Assembly: GCF_016881005.1 (NCBI RefSeq)
Contig: NZ_JACOPV010000008.1
Coordinates: 221,209-285,208, forward strand
Direction: 5' to 3'
Source of the DNA: Pseudomonas arcuscaelestis
GTDB taxonomy: Bacteria; Pseudomonadota; Gammaproteobacteria; Pseudomonadales; Pseudomonadaceae
Length of the DNA stretch: 64,000 nucleotides
This document shows, one piece after another, positions 45,126-54,226 of this stretch. Numbering within the stretch: position 1 is the first letter of the stretch; each line of letters starts with the position of its first letter. The position numbers and the translations under genes were made by a program. The notes beneath the pieces were generated by a model. The model was not told the DNA's origin and did no database searches. It worked only from the letters and a program-made list of their open reading frames with translations.

Positions 45126-45329
45126 ATGATCACCGCTCAACAGGAACATGCAGCAGCTCGTATTCTGATCGGAGAGGTTAGGAAGGGGCTTCTGAATGCG
45201 CCGGAAACCTCTAAAATCGAGGCGCTTGCTCGTATCGGTTCACTGGTCGGAAAGCTGGCTGCTGCTCGCTGCCAGGCTGCAGCACCCCTACCTACAACCA
45301 GCTCACAGGCTGAGCATCGTCAAGACTAG
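45126..45329 (+). CDS. small hypothetical protein
   Basis: A 67-residue helical protein (MITAQQEHAAARILIGEV...). GAGG eight bases before ATG 45126 supports the start. The 13-base motif GCCGTTATGTTGC lies 27 bases upstream and recurs before the gene at 37888. Confidence 0.5.
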   Translation: MITAQQEHAAARILIGEVRKGLLNAPETSKIEALARIGSLVGKLAAARCQAAAPLPTTSSQAEHRQD

Positions 45330-45376
45330 GGACGCCAAACGCAATGCGTCCGCGGCACAGAACGGAGTAAAGCACC

Positions 45377-45724
45377 TTGGATCTGGAGGAAATGGCAGCA
45401 GCCATCGCGAAATGGGCTGCATCCCAACCACTTGTTCGGAAGGTCTACCTCTTCGGGAGCCGGGTCCGTGGCACTCACCAGCCGGACAGCGATCTGGACG
45501 TCGCGGTTGAGATCGTCACCATGCCGTGTGATGAAGATCCATTGACTACCTGGACCTGTGAAGCGGGGCGACTGAAAGCCTCAATAGCAGGGATCGTCCC
45601 CGTAAGCATCGATTTGAATTGGTACGGAGGCGCAGAGGTAACACCCTGTGTTCACGCGGGGATTGAGGCGTCAAGCATCGTGGTTTATGACGAGGAGTGT
45701 TCCGCAGCTGGGCCGACCACTTAG
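45377..45724 (+). CDS. minimal nucleotidyltransferase (MNT-like)
   Basis: A 115-residue protein of the pol-beta NTase fold with VYLFGSRVRG and SDLDVAVE giving the GS-x10-DxD active site. Such minimal transferases act as antitoxins that adenylylate a HEPN toxin, or modify small molecules. No HEPN gene is adjacent, so the partner is missing or the role differs. TTG at 45377 has GGAG nine bases upstream; ATG at 45392 is an alternative but sits only two bases after GGAGG. Confidence 0.72.
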   Translation: MDLEEMAAAIAKWAASQPLVRKVYLFGSRVRGTHQPDSDLDVAVEIVTMPCDEDPLTTWTCEAGRLKASIAGIVPVSIDLNWYGGAEVTPCVHAGIEASSIVVYDEECSAAGPTT

Positions 45725-45802
45725 CAGAATACGAAAGCGGGAAGGGTATTGCGGCGCAGATCGACAACCCCGACCAAGAGACTCGATGCAAAAGGAGCCG
45801 GT

Positions 45803-45913
45803 ATGCGCAGCCCAGGCCGAATCGATCACGCGTTCATGCCCGTCGACTCTTCTGGACACCCGGCTTCGCCTGAAGAAACTTTCGCCCGGCGATCGGGCAG
45901 GACACTACAATGA
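45803..45913 (+). CDS. 36-residue leader-like small protein
   Basis: A short frame (MRSPGRIDHAFMPVDSS...) with a strong AAGGAG six bases before its ATG. Its stop overlaps the next gene's ATG (ATGA), so it may only serve to couple translation. Confidence 0.45.
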   Translation: MRSPGRIDHAFMPVDSSGHPASPEETFARRSGRTLQ

Positions 45914-46392
45914 CCCACAAGTACTCAATTGAAGTGTTGAAGGCAGCTCTGGACCAGGGCGTGACTGACGGCCTTTTTCATCCCCCAGCCGGGGAGTTGG
46001 AGCAAAGCAATACGTTGTCCTCATTGGACAACCTGCTGGTTGCTGCAATGGCTGTACACCGCGAACTGGAGATGCACAAAGAAGATCGGCTCAAGCCAAT
46101 ACAGGTTACAGACGCTTCCGACATACCATGGCCTGATGATGTGCTCTACATCGCTATGGCTGATCAGCCTACCCAAGAAATGGTTTCTCGCATTCTCCTT
46201 CGTGAGTTTTGGGGGGAGGAGTTCTGCTTTATCGGTGCACCACCGGATGAGTGTATAAGTGAACTGGTAGCGACAGGGCACCGGGTTTACGAGCTGCCCG
46301 TGGGCACTGCAATAAATACCGGACGGCGTGCAATCACGCCTCGCCAGAGCAGCATGGGAGTACGCTGGCTCGAGGTGAAGGTTGGCGAGTGA
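45910..46392 (+). CDS. hypothetical protein
   Basis: A 160-residue soluble protein, alpha/beta in appearance (VLYIAMADQPTQEMVSRIL). Its start overlaps the 36-residue frame. No family recognised. Confidence 0.55.
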   Translation: MTHKYSIEVLKAALDQGVTDGLFHPPAGELEQSNTLSSLDNLLVAAMAVHRELEMHKEDRLKPIQVTDASDIPWPDDVLYIAMADQPTQEMVSRILLREFWGEEFCFIGAPPDECISELVATGHRVYELPVGTAINTGRRAITPRQSSMGVRWLEVKVGE

Positions 46393-46524
46393 CCATTCAG
46401 CTCAACTGATCTGTGACGCCCCTACCAACGACTTGTGAAGCGGCCGCCGGCGTAATCTACGTCAGGCTGCCTCGATAAGGAGCCACGATGAACCCGAGCG
46501 GGCACCGTGGCTCAGTTATGGCCA

Positions 46525-46893
46525 TCACGCTCGGGTGCGCAATAATTTTTGGACTGAGGCAATGGTCCCAGGGAGGATCAGAAAGGTCATGGCTGCGGCC
46601 CCAACGAAGGACGTGCCGATGATGGTGTAGAAAAGAGGCTTTAGACCATCCGCGTTAGAGAAAACCACCTCAGCCAGGCGAACCAGCTCAGGCTGCTGCT
46701 CTTGTGGAAGCGAGGCCCTTGCAAAAAAGAACAAATCCACTTTGGCCTTTGCTGCAGGCCCAAGGGAAGCGATGTGCAGAACCAGCGGCAGCATAGCCAG
46801 GCCCGGAAGGGCGCAAATAGCGACCATTGTTGAACGGACCGGGACGGTTAGGTCGCGGGAGGCGATGTACAGTTGCTTGAAGTACTTGATCAA
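46525..46893 (-). CDS. small membrane protein, paralogue 1
   Basis: Starting at TTG 46893 this is a 122-residue protein with two or three membrane helices. It is clearly related along its length to the protein at 47263-47631 (KQLYIASRDLTVPVR versus KQLYFASRDLSVPTR). Similarity begins exactly at the TTG codons, each preceded by GGAG, which is why I chose them over the ATG at 46926. Function unknown. Confidence 0.6.
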   Translation of the reverse strand: MIKYFKQLYIASRDLTVPVRSTMVAICALPGLAMLPLVLHIASLGPAAKAKVDLFFFARASLPQEQQPELVRLAEVVFSNADGLKPLFYTIIGTSFVGAAAMTFLILPGTIASVQKLLRTRA

Positions 46894-47262
46894 CAGAAGC
46901 TCCGGGACTGATAACGGGGCATCCATTAGACTCTTAGATCAGGCACTCACCAAACCAAAACACCACGGCGGAATTTGCTTGTTCTTGTTGCTCACGATGT
47001 CCCGGTGAAAGAGCGGTGTACCCGCGAGGAATGACAAGGTGAGGGCGGCTAGGAGCAGAAACCAGATTCATCTGTTGTCTACGCTGCTAGATGCTCTCCG
47101 ATCGAGCCCGCTGGTTAAGAGCGTCAGCCGGGATCCTCCTAGCAACGGACGCATTGCCAGCCGATGTGGAGTGTGCGATAGGCGTCCAGAATTGCGCTGT
47201 TGTTAGGGAGATGAGAGAAACCGCGAGGCATGCTCAGGGGGCATCGCGGTACAGATGTTGCG
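46894..47262. other. gap between paralogous genes
   Basis: No coding frame stands out. It should contain the promoter of the left paralogue; not identified. Confidence 0.35.
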
Positions 47263-47631
47263 TTAAGCGCGGAAGCGCAGGATTTTTTGAACAGCAGCTA
47301 TTATCCCGGGTAATGCCAGGAATGCCATGCAGAAAGCCCCCACGTAGGCCGCACCGATCACGGTAAGTACCAGAGGCTGCACCTCAACCGACTGAGTAAA
47401 CATCACCTCAGTCAGGCGGTTCAGTTCAGGCAATTTCTCTGGGGAGATTGAACCTTTCGCTAACAGGTACATGTCCACTTCGGCCCCAGTTACGCTAGCA
47501 AGCCTGGCAAGACGGAAAATCAATGGTGCAAGCGCCAGGCTAGGCATAGCGCAAATCCCGATCAAAATTAAGCGGGTAGGGACGCTGAGGTCGCGGGAGG
47601 CAAAGTACAGTTGCTTGAGGTACCTGATCAA
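47263..47631 (-). CDS. small membrane protein, paralogue 2
   Basis: A 122-residue protein from TTG 47631, with AGGAG just upstream; a GTG at 47661 is the alternative. Helices lie near residues 20-40 and 85-110. It is a tandem duplicate of the gene at 46525 that has diverged considerably, keeping the ends (LPGIIAAVQKILRFRA versus LPGTIASVQKLLRTRA). Confidence 0.6.
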   Translation of the reverse strand: MIRYLKQLYFASRDLSVPTRLILIGICAMPSLALAPLIFRLARLASVTGAEVDMYLLAKGSISPEKLPELNRLTEVMFTQSVEVQPLVLTVIGAAYVGAFCMAFLALPGIIAAVQKILRFRA

Positions 47632-47950
47632 TTGAGGCTCCTGGGTTAAAGATGGGGGCACCCATTTAACCCCGTGATCAGGCGTTCAACAAACCTAAGC
47701 ATGACCTCGAAATTAGCGATGCAAGCCTCCTCCTAGCCCAAGCTAAACCTCGCTGGAACTCATGGATGAAGCATCTCCTGTCTGAACCGCCTTGCACTGC
47801 AACAAACTGTGGTCTTTGCTGTCGTTAGGTGGCCAGTTGCCTTCAGCCGCCTATAGGCCTGGGAGGAGGTGGTACCCGCTTTGGCCCGACTCCTGAACCT
47901 GGTTAAGGGTTCGGGTTCAGCAGATGGCGCTCTTACATGGTGGACCAGCT
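47632..47950. other. intergenic region
   Basis: Apart from the hairpin at 47893-47920, nothing recognised. Confidence 0.35.
47893..47920 (+). promoter_or_regulatory. hairpin upstream of the lipoprotein gene
   Basis: CTGAACC / GGTTCAG with a 14-base loop, ending 30 bases before the ATG. It could be a terminator-like or operator element; no T-run follows. Confidence 0.35.
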
Positions 47951-48846
47951 ATGAGAGTTATTCTCAGACTCGGCATGCTTTGCGTATTCGCACTACTCAC
48001 TGCGTGCGGATACAACGTTAAAACGATCAAGAACTTCGAAGGTGCATCAAGTACGTTCACTGATAGCTACTCCAAGGTGGTTGCACAGGCGAGTAGTTGG
48101 TGCAAGCAGAGCCAGACCTATTTTGCTATTACTAGGGGGAGTACGTCGGTCAGTCTTCCGTAGCAGAATGGACTGATAAGTGTAATGACTACGACAAGAG
48201 CAATAAGTCGGCGTTAGTCAGCAACTCCATCATCAACGGTTATGCTCAGGCTCTAGTGCTTACAATAGGCGTCACTCCTCAATATCTGAACGATGACCTT
48301 TCAAAGATGAAGACAGTCCTATCTGAGCTTAAAACCGAAGAAGGGAAACCAAAAGTCGATGCCGATAAGCTCAACGCGACAGAGAGCTTGGTAAAGCTTC
48401 TTACAGAGGCATATGTTAGCGCCAGGGTTAAAGATAAAACTGTTGAAATAATCCGTACACACAAAAATGCTGTGAGTGACAATATAAATGGAATGATCGG
48501 TTATGTTGAAAGCATATACGAACAAGAACTTAAGCTCATGAATTCAGCTTATGAGGCGGTGAATGACGACATAGCTGCCACTACAATACCGAAAGAAGGG
48601 CAAGGTGTTGTTGATGTGGTCGCAGCACGATTCCTGCTTGATAGAATGACTACGGCAAAAAAGGAATTAGAGAGTTCTAAAGATATAGTTGATAAATTTT
48701 CTAAAACAGGGGAAGCACTGATAGCGGCTAACGAGAAGCTGGAAAAAGAATTTGCCACGCTCTCCAAGGAAGATCAGTTGAAGGAAGTGGTGGATTTCGC
48801 CGAAAAGGCTAAAGACCTGCGTGAGTCAATCCTCAAGATAGAATAG
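47951..48846 (+). pseudogene. lipoprotein gene with a frameshift at a G-run
   Basis: The first frame encodes a lipoprotein signal (LCVFALLTACGYN; cysteine 18) and stops at 48163. The following frame continues without stop as VAEWTDKCNDYDKSNK and then a long helical protein to 48846. Adding one G to the GGGGG run near 48130 joins them as ITRGEYVGQSSV. The full protein would be about 298 residues, mostly helical. It is either a recent mutation, an assembly error at a homopolymer, or a programmed shift. The DNA is richer in A/T than its surroundings. Confidence 0.7.
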
Positions 48847-48853
48847 GTGCTCT

Positions 48854-49408
48854 ATGGCTGATAAAAACTCATCTGTGCGTAAGCTGCTTGCCGCACAGTA
48901 TGCACTTAAGGAAACGGTTCTCGACCAGATTTCAGATCTGCAGCTTGCCATTCGTGAAGAAAAAGATGAAGTAACCCGCAACCAGTTGAAAAAGAAGCAG
49001 GGCGAACTGGTGTTTAAGTTTCGCGACCTTCAGAACGACGCGATTGCAATTATCGCGGCAGAAACAGAAGGTGATATCGACCTTATCAATAGACTGAGCG
49101 AGGACGTTAAAACCTTCGTGCACAACACCAAGAAGGTTGCGAAGACGATTCGTGTTGTGACTGCTCTGATTGTCTTTGTGGGCGCGTGCGTGGGCAAAGA
49201 ACCTAAAACTATCAAGGATGCAGGGGCAGCCCTTTACAAGGCAATGAATGAGGTGATCGATAAGGACGGTGGTAAGGGGAACGCAGTCGAAGCGACGTTA
49301 GTGCCGTTTGCGATCCCAAAATCCATTGCGCACCTGGTTCCTGCTCTCAAGTCCAAGGCTAAGGCCGCTACAAAGCCTGCAGCAAAGAAGCCTGGCAAGG
49401 CGAGGTAA
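48854..49408 (+). CDS. coiled-coil protein with one hydrophobic helix
   Basis: A 184-residue protein. Residues 15-95 are a long coiled coil, residues about 98-115 are hydrophobic (IRVVTALIVFVGACVG), and the tail is Lys/Ala-rich (KAKAATKPAAKKPGKAR). It starts seven bases after the frameshifted lipoprotein gene and shares its A/T-rich style, so the pair is one cassette, perhaps spanning the envelope. No function recognised. Confidence 0.6.
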   Translation: MADKNSSVRKLLAAQYALKETVLDQISDLQLAIREEKDEVTRNQLKKKQGELVFKFRDLQNDAIAIIAAETEGDIDLINRLSEDVKTFVHNTKKVAKTIRVVTALIVFVGACVGKEPKTIKDAGAALYKAMNEVIDKDGGKGNAVEATLVPFAIPKSIAHLVPALKSKAKAATKPAAKKPGKAR

Positions 49409-49418
49409 TGACCTGCAC

Positions 49419-49445
49419 ACCTCCGCTGCGTTTCGGCGGAGGTTT
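49419..49445 (+). terminator. terminator after the lipoprotein/coiled-coil pair
   Basis: The stem CCTCCGC / GCGGAGG with a nine-base loop followed by TTTC, ten bases after the stop. Confidence 0.65.
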
Positions 49446-49574
49446 CAACTGATAGGTGGTCTCGATGTGGGCTGCGAGGCCCAGGGCATGGGGATGGCTA
49501 CGAAAGGCAAGATGGTTACCGCTCAAGCACGCAACAGTGCTATTTATCCTAACTGCGCTTAGCACCACCCAAGA

Positions 49575-50327
49575 TTACTCAGAGAGCAGATTAGCGTTGA
49601 CGCGTTCAAAATAGAACGCAACAGGATTATTTGTCGCTTGAATCAAACCGAAGGATTTCGCTGTAACGAAATACGGGTGCGTATTGAGCTTCTCAGTAAG
49701 TTTAGCAAGGTCACTGCGCCAACCCTCTAGGGTCTTGCGCCCACGACTTCGGATGCAAGCAGAGCAACTTGGAAAGTAGTCAACTGATATGAAGTGCTCC
49801 TGTTTAGCAAAAGATTGCTCTGAAAGGCCCCAGTGTTCGCCCAGTTCCTCTCCGCAGAAGGCGCATGAGCCGCCGAATTTAGCATGAATAGCTTCACGTT
49901 CTAACGCGGTGGGCTTCACTTTTAGGAGTGGGAACTCAACATCTTGGCCGGCCTTGATCCAGCGAAAGCTACCATCACCCCGATCAAAACCTGGCAACAC
50001 GCGCGCAACAGGGGCTCCAGGGCTATCTGGAGAGTAAAACTCCCAGTACTTTGGTCCTGGGACTAATGTTAGTCCGAGACCTTCGGTCATCCTCTCGAAA
50101 CGCCGGAGTCGTTTGGTGTGTGCATTTTCGGAATTGGGCGGGGAGCCAGTCTCACTCATGAAGTCTAAACGTACTGGTTCATCACTGTTGATTCTCACTG
50201 CGACCGATAGTTTATCCGATAGGTAAGCGATTTTCGCAGTTTGCCGAATACCGCGTAGCAGCTTGGTGACTGCTTCGAGGCTGATCTTGGTTTTGGCCAA
50301 TGATTCCTCGTAGATGTGTACTGCCAT
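49575..50327 (-). CDS. HNH-like protein with zinc knuckles
   Basis: A 250-residue protein from ATG 50327 (GGAG nine bases upstream). The C-terminal part has CAFCGEEL and CSACIRSRGRKT, the two cysteine pairs of an HNH-type fold, with FISVDYFPSC between them; a classical catalytic His-His-Asn set is not obvious. The N-terminal half is unknown. It may be a nuclease or a zinc-binding relative. Confidence 0.5.
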   Translation of the reverse strand: MAVHIYEESLAKTKISLEAVTKLLRGIRQTAKIAYLSDKLSVAVRINSDEPVRLDFMSETGSPPNSENAHTKRLRRFERMTEGLGLTLVPGPKYWEFYSPDSPGAPVARVLPGFDRGDGSFRWIKAGQDVEFPLLKVKPTALEREAIHAKFGGSCAFCGEELGEHWGLSEQSFAKQEHFISVDYFPSCSACIRSRGRKTLEGWRSDLAKLTEKLNTHPYFVTAKSFGLIQATNNPVAFYFERVNANLLSE

Positions 50328-50714
50328 GGAATATTGCTCCAAACCTTTGACGGAGATCGAATGCAGGATAATTGTCATGGTTAGGATAACGATTTCTCAT
50401 CTGCAGACAAGCTCGGCTCAAATCCACAGCGCACCCGGGTGGTCGGCTATGCCGCAGGTCAGGCCTGGCCATGGATCACACCGCTTTTCAGCGACTGCAG
50501 GTTGAAGTGGGTGTGCGAGCCCCAGCACACCAGCCCAGTTGCGTACGTCTTGGCCGATGGCGTGATCTTTCGCCGCGTTCGCCGTGCCGGGGTGTTTCGG
50601 CTTAGTAACAGCCCCATGCAGACCTTGAGACAGGAAAGACCAGGAGTACCCTGGTTGGTTTACCAGGGCGAATCCTGGCCATTTCCCCTCAACAGAAAGG
50701 GGCCGGCCGTAGCC
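50328..50714. other. intergenic region with coding-like plus-strand stretch
   Basis: A plus-strand frame beginning near 50439 reads YVLADGVIFRRVRRAGVFRL and WLVYQGESWPFPLN, which looks like real protein, but it runs on into the opposite gene. A small gene or gene remnant may lie at 50439-50720; I cannot fix it. Confidence 0.3.
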
Positions 50715-51829
50715 CTACACTGCTCGGCGCGTGTTCAACAGGGTCTCGATAGAACGTGGAGGTGTGTCGACTGTGCGCGGATACTCGACGAGGTTGACGC
50801 CAAGCAACTGCCCAGCATCGAGCTCGAGCAGCGCGCCAGGCGTCTGTGAGGTGCCCGGCGACGACGTGTCTGCCAGTACAGCGTCGAGATTGTTGTTCGC
50901 CTGCTTGTAAGAGATGCCTTGTGCCTTGTCGAGGAAAGCAACGAAGCTGGCATAGTCAGCTGAGGTCGGGTCCAGAATCGAAGCCTTCAAGCCCGTGACG
51001 TAGTACTCATACTTGAAGTTGAAGGTGATCTTCTCAACTGAGGTGCACGGCGAGGTGAACGCCTGCTGAGACGAATCAACCGACAAGTAGTAGTACTTGA
51101 TCTTTGGGAAGTAGACCGTTGTTTCGCCGGTGCTGTCCGTAGGCACTGCTTCATGGCACTGCGCAAGAATCGCGGTCTCGTAGTTGCGCGAGCGATCGTC
51201 CCAGCTTGCGCGCAGACTGGAGCCAACTCCCTGGATGAAGGCCGTGACATCTGCGACTACCGCTTCCGGCACGATGACCGCGTCGAAGATGAGCTTCAGG
51301 AACGCCGTGCTGAATTCCGTAATCACCTGCGTGACGGAGTAGGTCTCGGTCGTGACGCGGTAGTTGGTGAGCCCGCCGGACTGCGCCAGCATGAACTGCA
51401 TGTAGTGTGTCACCGATGCCGACCATTGCGACGTTGGTACGCTGTCGCCCGGGAGCACTTTTGCAGGGTTGGCTTTCAGGTACTGGAAGACCTTGATGCG
51501 AAGCGTGGCGAAGAAGTTGGAGACTTTGTCGCACACAGCACGACCAGTCTTGAACTCCGGATTATTGGCAACGAATGAGCTGGATAGGTACACAAATGAG
51601 ATCAGGCCGTCCGAATCCTGGAATGCCGCCTGGTCGTTGTCCGTTAACGTGAGCACCGAGTCGAGAAGCTCGTGCGGACTTGCCAGCTGAGTTTGCTCGA
51701 GGGAGACATGTCCCCATGTGTACCGGCGGATAGGCTGCGGGGGCATGGCTGACCACAGCGTTGCTCGTCACGCCCGGTGTGAGATTCGCCGGAATGCTGC
51801 CATTCGGGATCCAGATGTAGGTTCCAGTA
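50715..51829 (-). pseudogene. unknown gene cut by the Tn3-family transposon
   Basis: The main frame (50715-51746) encodes 343 residues with no family I know. Upstream a different frame reads TYIWIPNGSIPANLTPGV up to the transposon edge at 51829 with no stop. Removing one G from the GGGG near 51714 joins the two as HMGHVSLEQT. So the gene is probably longer, lost its 5' end to the transposon, and also has a homopolymer frameshift. An independent start at 51746 cannot be excluded. Confidence 0.5.
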
Positions 51830-51867
51830 GGGGAGCCCGCAGAATTCGGAAAAAATCGTACGCTAAC
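51830..51867 (+). repeat. 38-bp terminal inverted repeat, Tn501-like
   Basis: Begins GGGGAGCCCGCAGAATTCGG and ends TCGTACGCTAAC, close to the remembered Tn501/Tn21-type repeat. The candidate target-duplication bases to its left are CAGTA (51825-51829). The matching right end is not in the window. Confidence 0.75.
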
Positions 51868-51911
51868 AGTTCAAGCGTCCCGGCCACGCCTGACTGTAGC
51901 TTGTTGACTGG

Positions 51912-52874
51912 TCAATCTGTCTCGCGGGTAAAGCGATAGAACAAGTTCGGCTCGCTGACCACGTACAAATACCCTTCATCGTCGATGGTTACGCCTTCGG
52001 CTTGGGGTATACCTTTCAGCAAACCAGCAAACCCCCTCGCCAAGGAGCGGAAACTCACCACCTTGCCCTCGTCGGTCATTTCAATCAGCAGTTTCGACTC
52101 GTCGCTGAGCAGGATCAGATGGCCGCTCTGTTGATCGAATACAACCGAAGACAAGTCAGTGGCAAACACCTTGTCTTTTACTAGGTTGGACATGTCGCGG
52201 ACGTGCAGGGAAACGCCTCCTTCCAGGCTGGCACGAAGGCCGCTCACTTCCAGTAATTGCCGGGGGTCACGCTCCTTGGTCACAAACAAACGATCACCTT
52301 TTAGGTCGTAGGCGAGCCCTTCAAGGCCTTTGTTGTCCTCCTTGCCAAGCGCCAAGGTTAGCGCTGAATACTGGTCTAGGCTCAATGGTCGATCAGGAGA
52401 AAGCTTACCGTATTCGTCGATGGGGATATCCACGATAACCAGGCTCTGCCGCCGCTCTTCGGCAATGACCAGTTGACCGTTGCCGGCATAGGACACCGCT
52501 TCCACGTCGTGGAAGCCATCCAGGCTGTAACGTCGCTCCACGTCACCGTCACGACTGAGGGCCAGCAGCTCGTTCGGGCCATTGGTAACCGCCCACAGCA
52601 GATTTAGGTCAGGATCGAAGGTCAGGCCCGAAAGGTTGTTGTCCACACCGGGAACCGCCTTAGCATCCAGCTCAACCCGATAGCCAGGCAGCCACACAGA
52701 GCGCTCCTGCCAATCGTCTGTGTGCCAGTGGGTCTTGATCCAAAAGTACAGACGATCATCAAGGTGATGAGTACGTACTTGGAATACGGTGAGCAACACA
52801 AGGCATACAAGCGCCCACATCCAAACACTTACTTTCCGTGTTCGGCCCAGCCAGTTTTTAGCCATCAAATACAT
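51912..52874 (-). CDS. YjiK/SdiA-regulated family membrane-anchored protein
   Basis: A 320-residue protein with one N-terminal membrane helix (VSVWMWALVCLVLLTVFQV) and a beta-propeller-like periplasmic part: VDNNLSGLTFDPDLNLLWAVTN, DVEAVSYAGNGQLVIAEERRQ and NKGLEGLAYDLKGDRLFVTKER are typical repeats. The biochemical role of the family is unknown. GAGG seven bases before the ATG at 52874. Last gene of the sulP operon, 45 bases after the dksA-like gene. Confidence 0.78.
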   Translation of the reverse strand: MYLMAKNWLGRTRKVSVWMWALVCLVLLTVFQVRTHHLDDRLYFWIKTHWHTDDWQERSVWLPGYRVELDAKAVPGVDNNLSGLTFDPDLNLLWAVTNGPNELLALSRDGDVERRYSLDGFHDVEAVSYAGNGQLVIAEERRQSLVIVDIPIDEYGKLSPDRPLSLDQYSALTLALGKEDNKGLEGLAYDLKGDRLFVTKERDPRQLLEVSGLRASLEGGVSLHVRDMSNLVKDKVFATDLSSVVFDQQSGHLILLSDESKLLIEMTDEGKVVSFRSLARGFAGLLKGIPQAEGVTIDDEGYLYVVSEPNLFYRFTRETD

Positions 52875-52919
52875 TAGAAGCCTCGTTAAATCAGACTGAC
52901 GCCACGAGCCGTGATGGTT

Positions 52920-53279
52920 TCAACCCGACTCGGCGCGGCTGGCACAGGTGATACACAACGGCGTGGCCGGATCGAACTCCAGACGGCCCGAGGCGATCAA
53001 CTCGCCGCATTGGTTACACCAGCCATAGTCGCCCTCGTGCCAGCGCTTGAGGGCCAGTTGGAGACGGACACGTTCATGCCGTGCACGACTGCGGATCGCA
53101 TCGTTCATCGCTTGTTGCTGGAGTGCGTCCATTCTCGATAGACGCCCCACCTTGCTTTGATCCAGCTCTACCGATTGCGAGCGAGACTCAGCGTCTCCCA
53201 GCAATCGATCCAGCTCGGCAGCCCGCTGTTCCAGTAGGGTCTTGAAATGGGCAAGATCGAGGGCGTCGTCCAGGCTCAT
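52920..53279 (-). CDS. DksA/TraR-family zinc-finger protein
   Basis: A 119-residue protein with an N-terminal coiled coil and the C4 zinc finger CNQC...CITC near the C-terminus (GDYGWCNQCGELIASGRL). Members bind RNA polymerase through the secondary channel or its rim. It begins at the usp stop, so the two genes are coupled. Its presence with a usp gene suggests a stress-response role. Confidence 0.85.
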   Translation of the reverse strand: MSLDDALDLAHFKTLLEQRAAELDRLLGDAESRSQSVELDQSKVGRLSRMDALQQQAMNDAIRSRARHERVRLQLALKRWHEGDYGWCNQCGELIASGRLEFDPATPLCITCASRAESG

Positions 53280-54120
53280 TAGCGCAGCAGTAACAGCGGA
53301 CTGGTGGTGGTACGGAGCATGCTGGTAGTGGTGCTGCCGACCAGGAACTGCCGGATACGTGAGTGTCCATAAGCCCCCATCACTAGCAGATCGATGCCAT
53401 GCTCTTTCTGATAGGCGTGCAGGGTACGTTCTATTTCACCGCTCCGAGTCTCAGCGCGAACGGTAAATCCGGCGTTGATCAGCACTTTCTGCGCCCAGTC
53501 CAGCTGCGCGGACGCTTCGTCGTTCACGGGCCCAACCATGACCAGATGGATCGGCAGCCCCTTCAGCAGCGGGCTGGCTGCCAGCATCTCCACACCCTTG
53601 CGGGTTGTAGCGCCGCCATCGAATGCCAGCATCGCGCTCTTGGGCTTTTGGAAGTTGGCCGGGGTGACCAGGATTGGCCGGTGCATGATACGAATAACGC
53701 TTTCCAGCTGGCTTCCGACATGCTGACTCAGACCGCCACTAGACTCGCCCTGGCGACCGATAACCAGCAAGCGCGTTTCACTTTGCAGCTCTTGCAAGCT
53801 CTCCAGTAAATCGCCATGTCGCTGCTTGGACTCCGGTGCGCGCACACCATCATTCACGGCCCGTTCTTTCGCGGCTGCAAGCATGATTCGCCCTTGTTCA
53901 AGGGCCAACTTGCCGCGCTGTTCATCCAGGGAAGCAAGCTCATCAAGCAGGTGCTCGCGGCTGCCAAGGCCAATGTTGCCACTCAAATCTGCTGCAACCG
54001 GATACTGGCGCTGATCCAGCACATGCAGGAAGGTCAGCGGCGCTTCCAGGCTCAGACTGGCCCAGGCCGCGTAGTCGCAAACAGCTGGAGCCGAGGTGGA
54101 ACCGTCGATACAGGCAATTA
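53279..54120 (-). pseudogene. universal stress protein gene, main part, split by Tn5393c
   Basis: Two UspA-like domains are present, the second with the nucleotide-binding pattern VMGAYGHSRIRQFLVGSTT. The frame is open from the Tn5393c edge (IACIDGSTSAPAVCDYAAWA). The first codons (MTHVI) lie at 59591-59605 on the other side of the transposon. Excision with one AATTA copy would restore a full gene of about 285 residues. A downstream GTG could still start a shorter product. Confidence 0.85.
54116..54120. repeat. 5-bp target duplication, left copy
   Basis: AATTA next to the left repeat of Tn5393c; matched by AATTA at 59591-59595. Confidence 0.9.
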
Positions 54121-54200
54121 GGGGTCGTTTGCGGGAGAGGGCGAAATCCTACGCTAAGGCTTTGGCCAACGATATTCTCCGGTAAGATTGATGTGTTCCG
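54121..54200 (+). repeat. left terminal inverted repeat of Tn5393c
   Basis: About 80 bp beginning GGGGTCGTTTGCGGGAGA; matches the right repeat at all but four or five positions up to ATGTGTTCC. Confidence 0.92.
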
Positions 54201-54226
54201 AGGGGATAGGAGAAGTCGCTTGATAT

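Noticed and set aside
45648..45932. 94-codon plus-strand frame spanning the transferase end and the next gene
   Set aside because: It overlaps genes on both sides; the 36-codon frame with a strong ribosome site explains this gap better.
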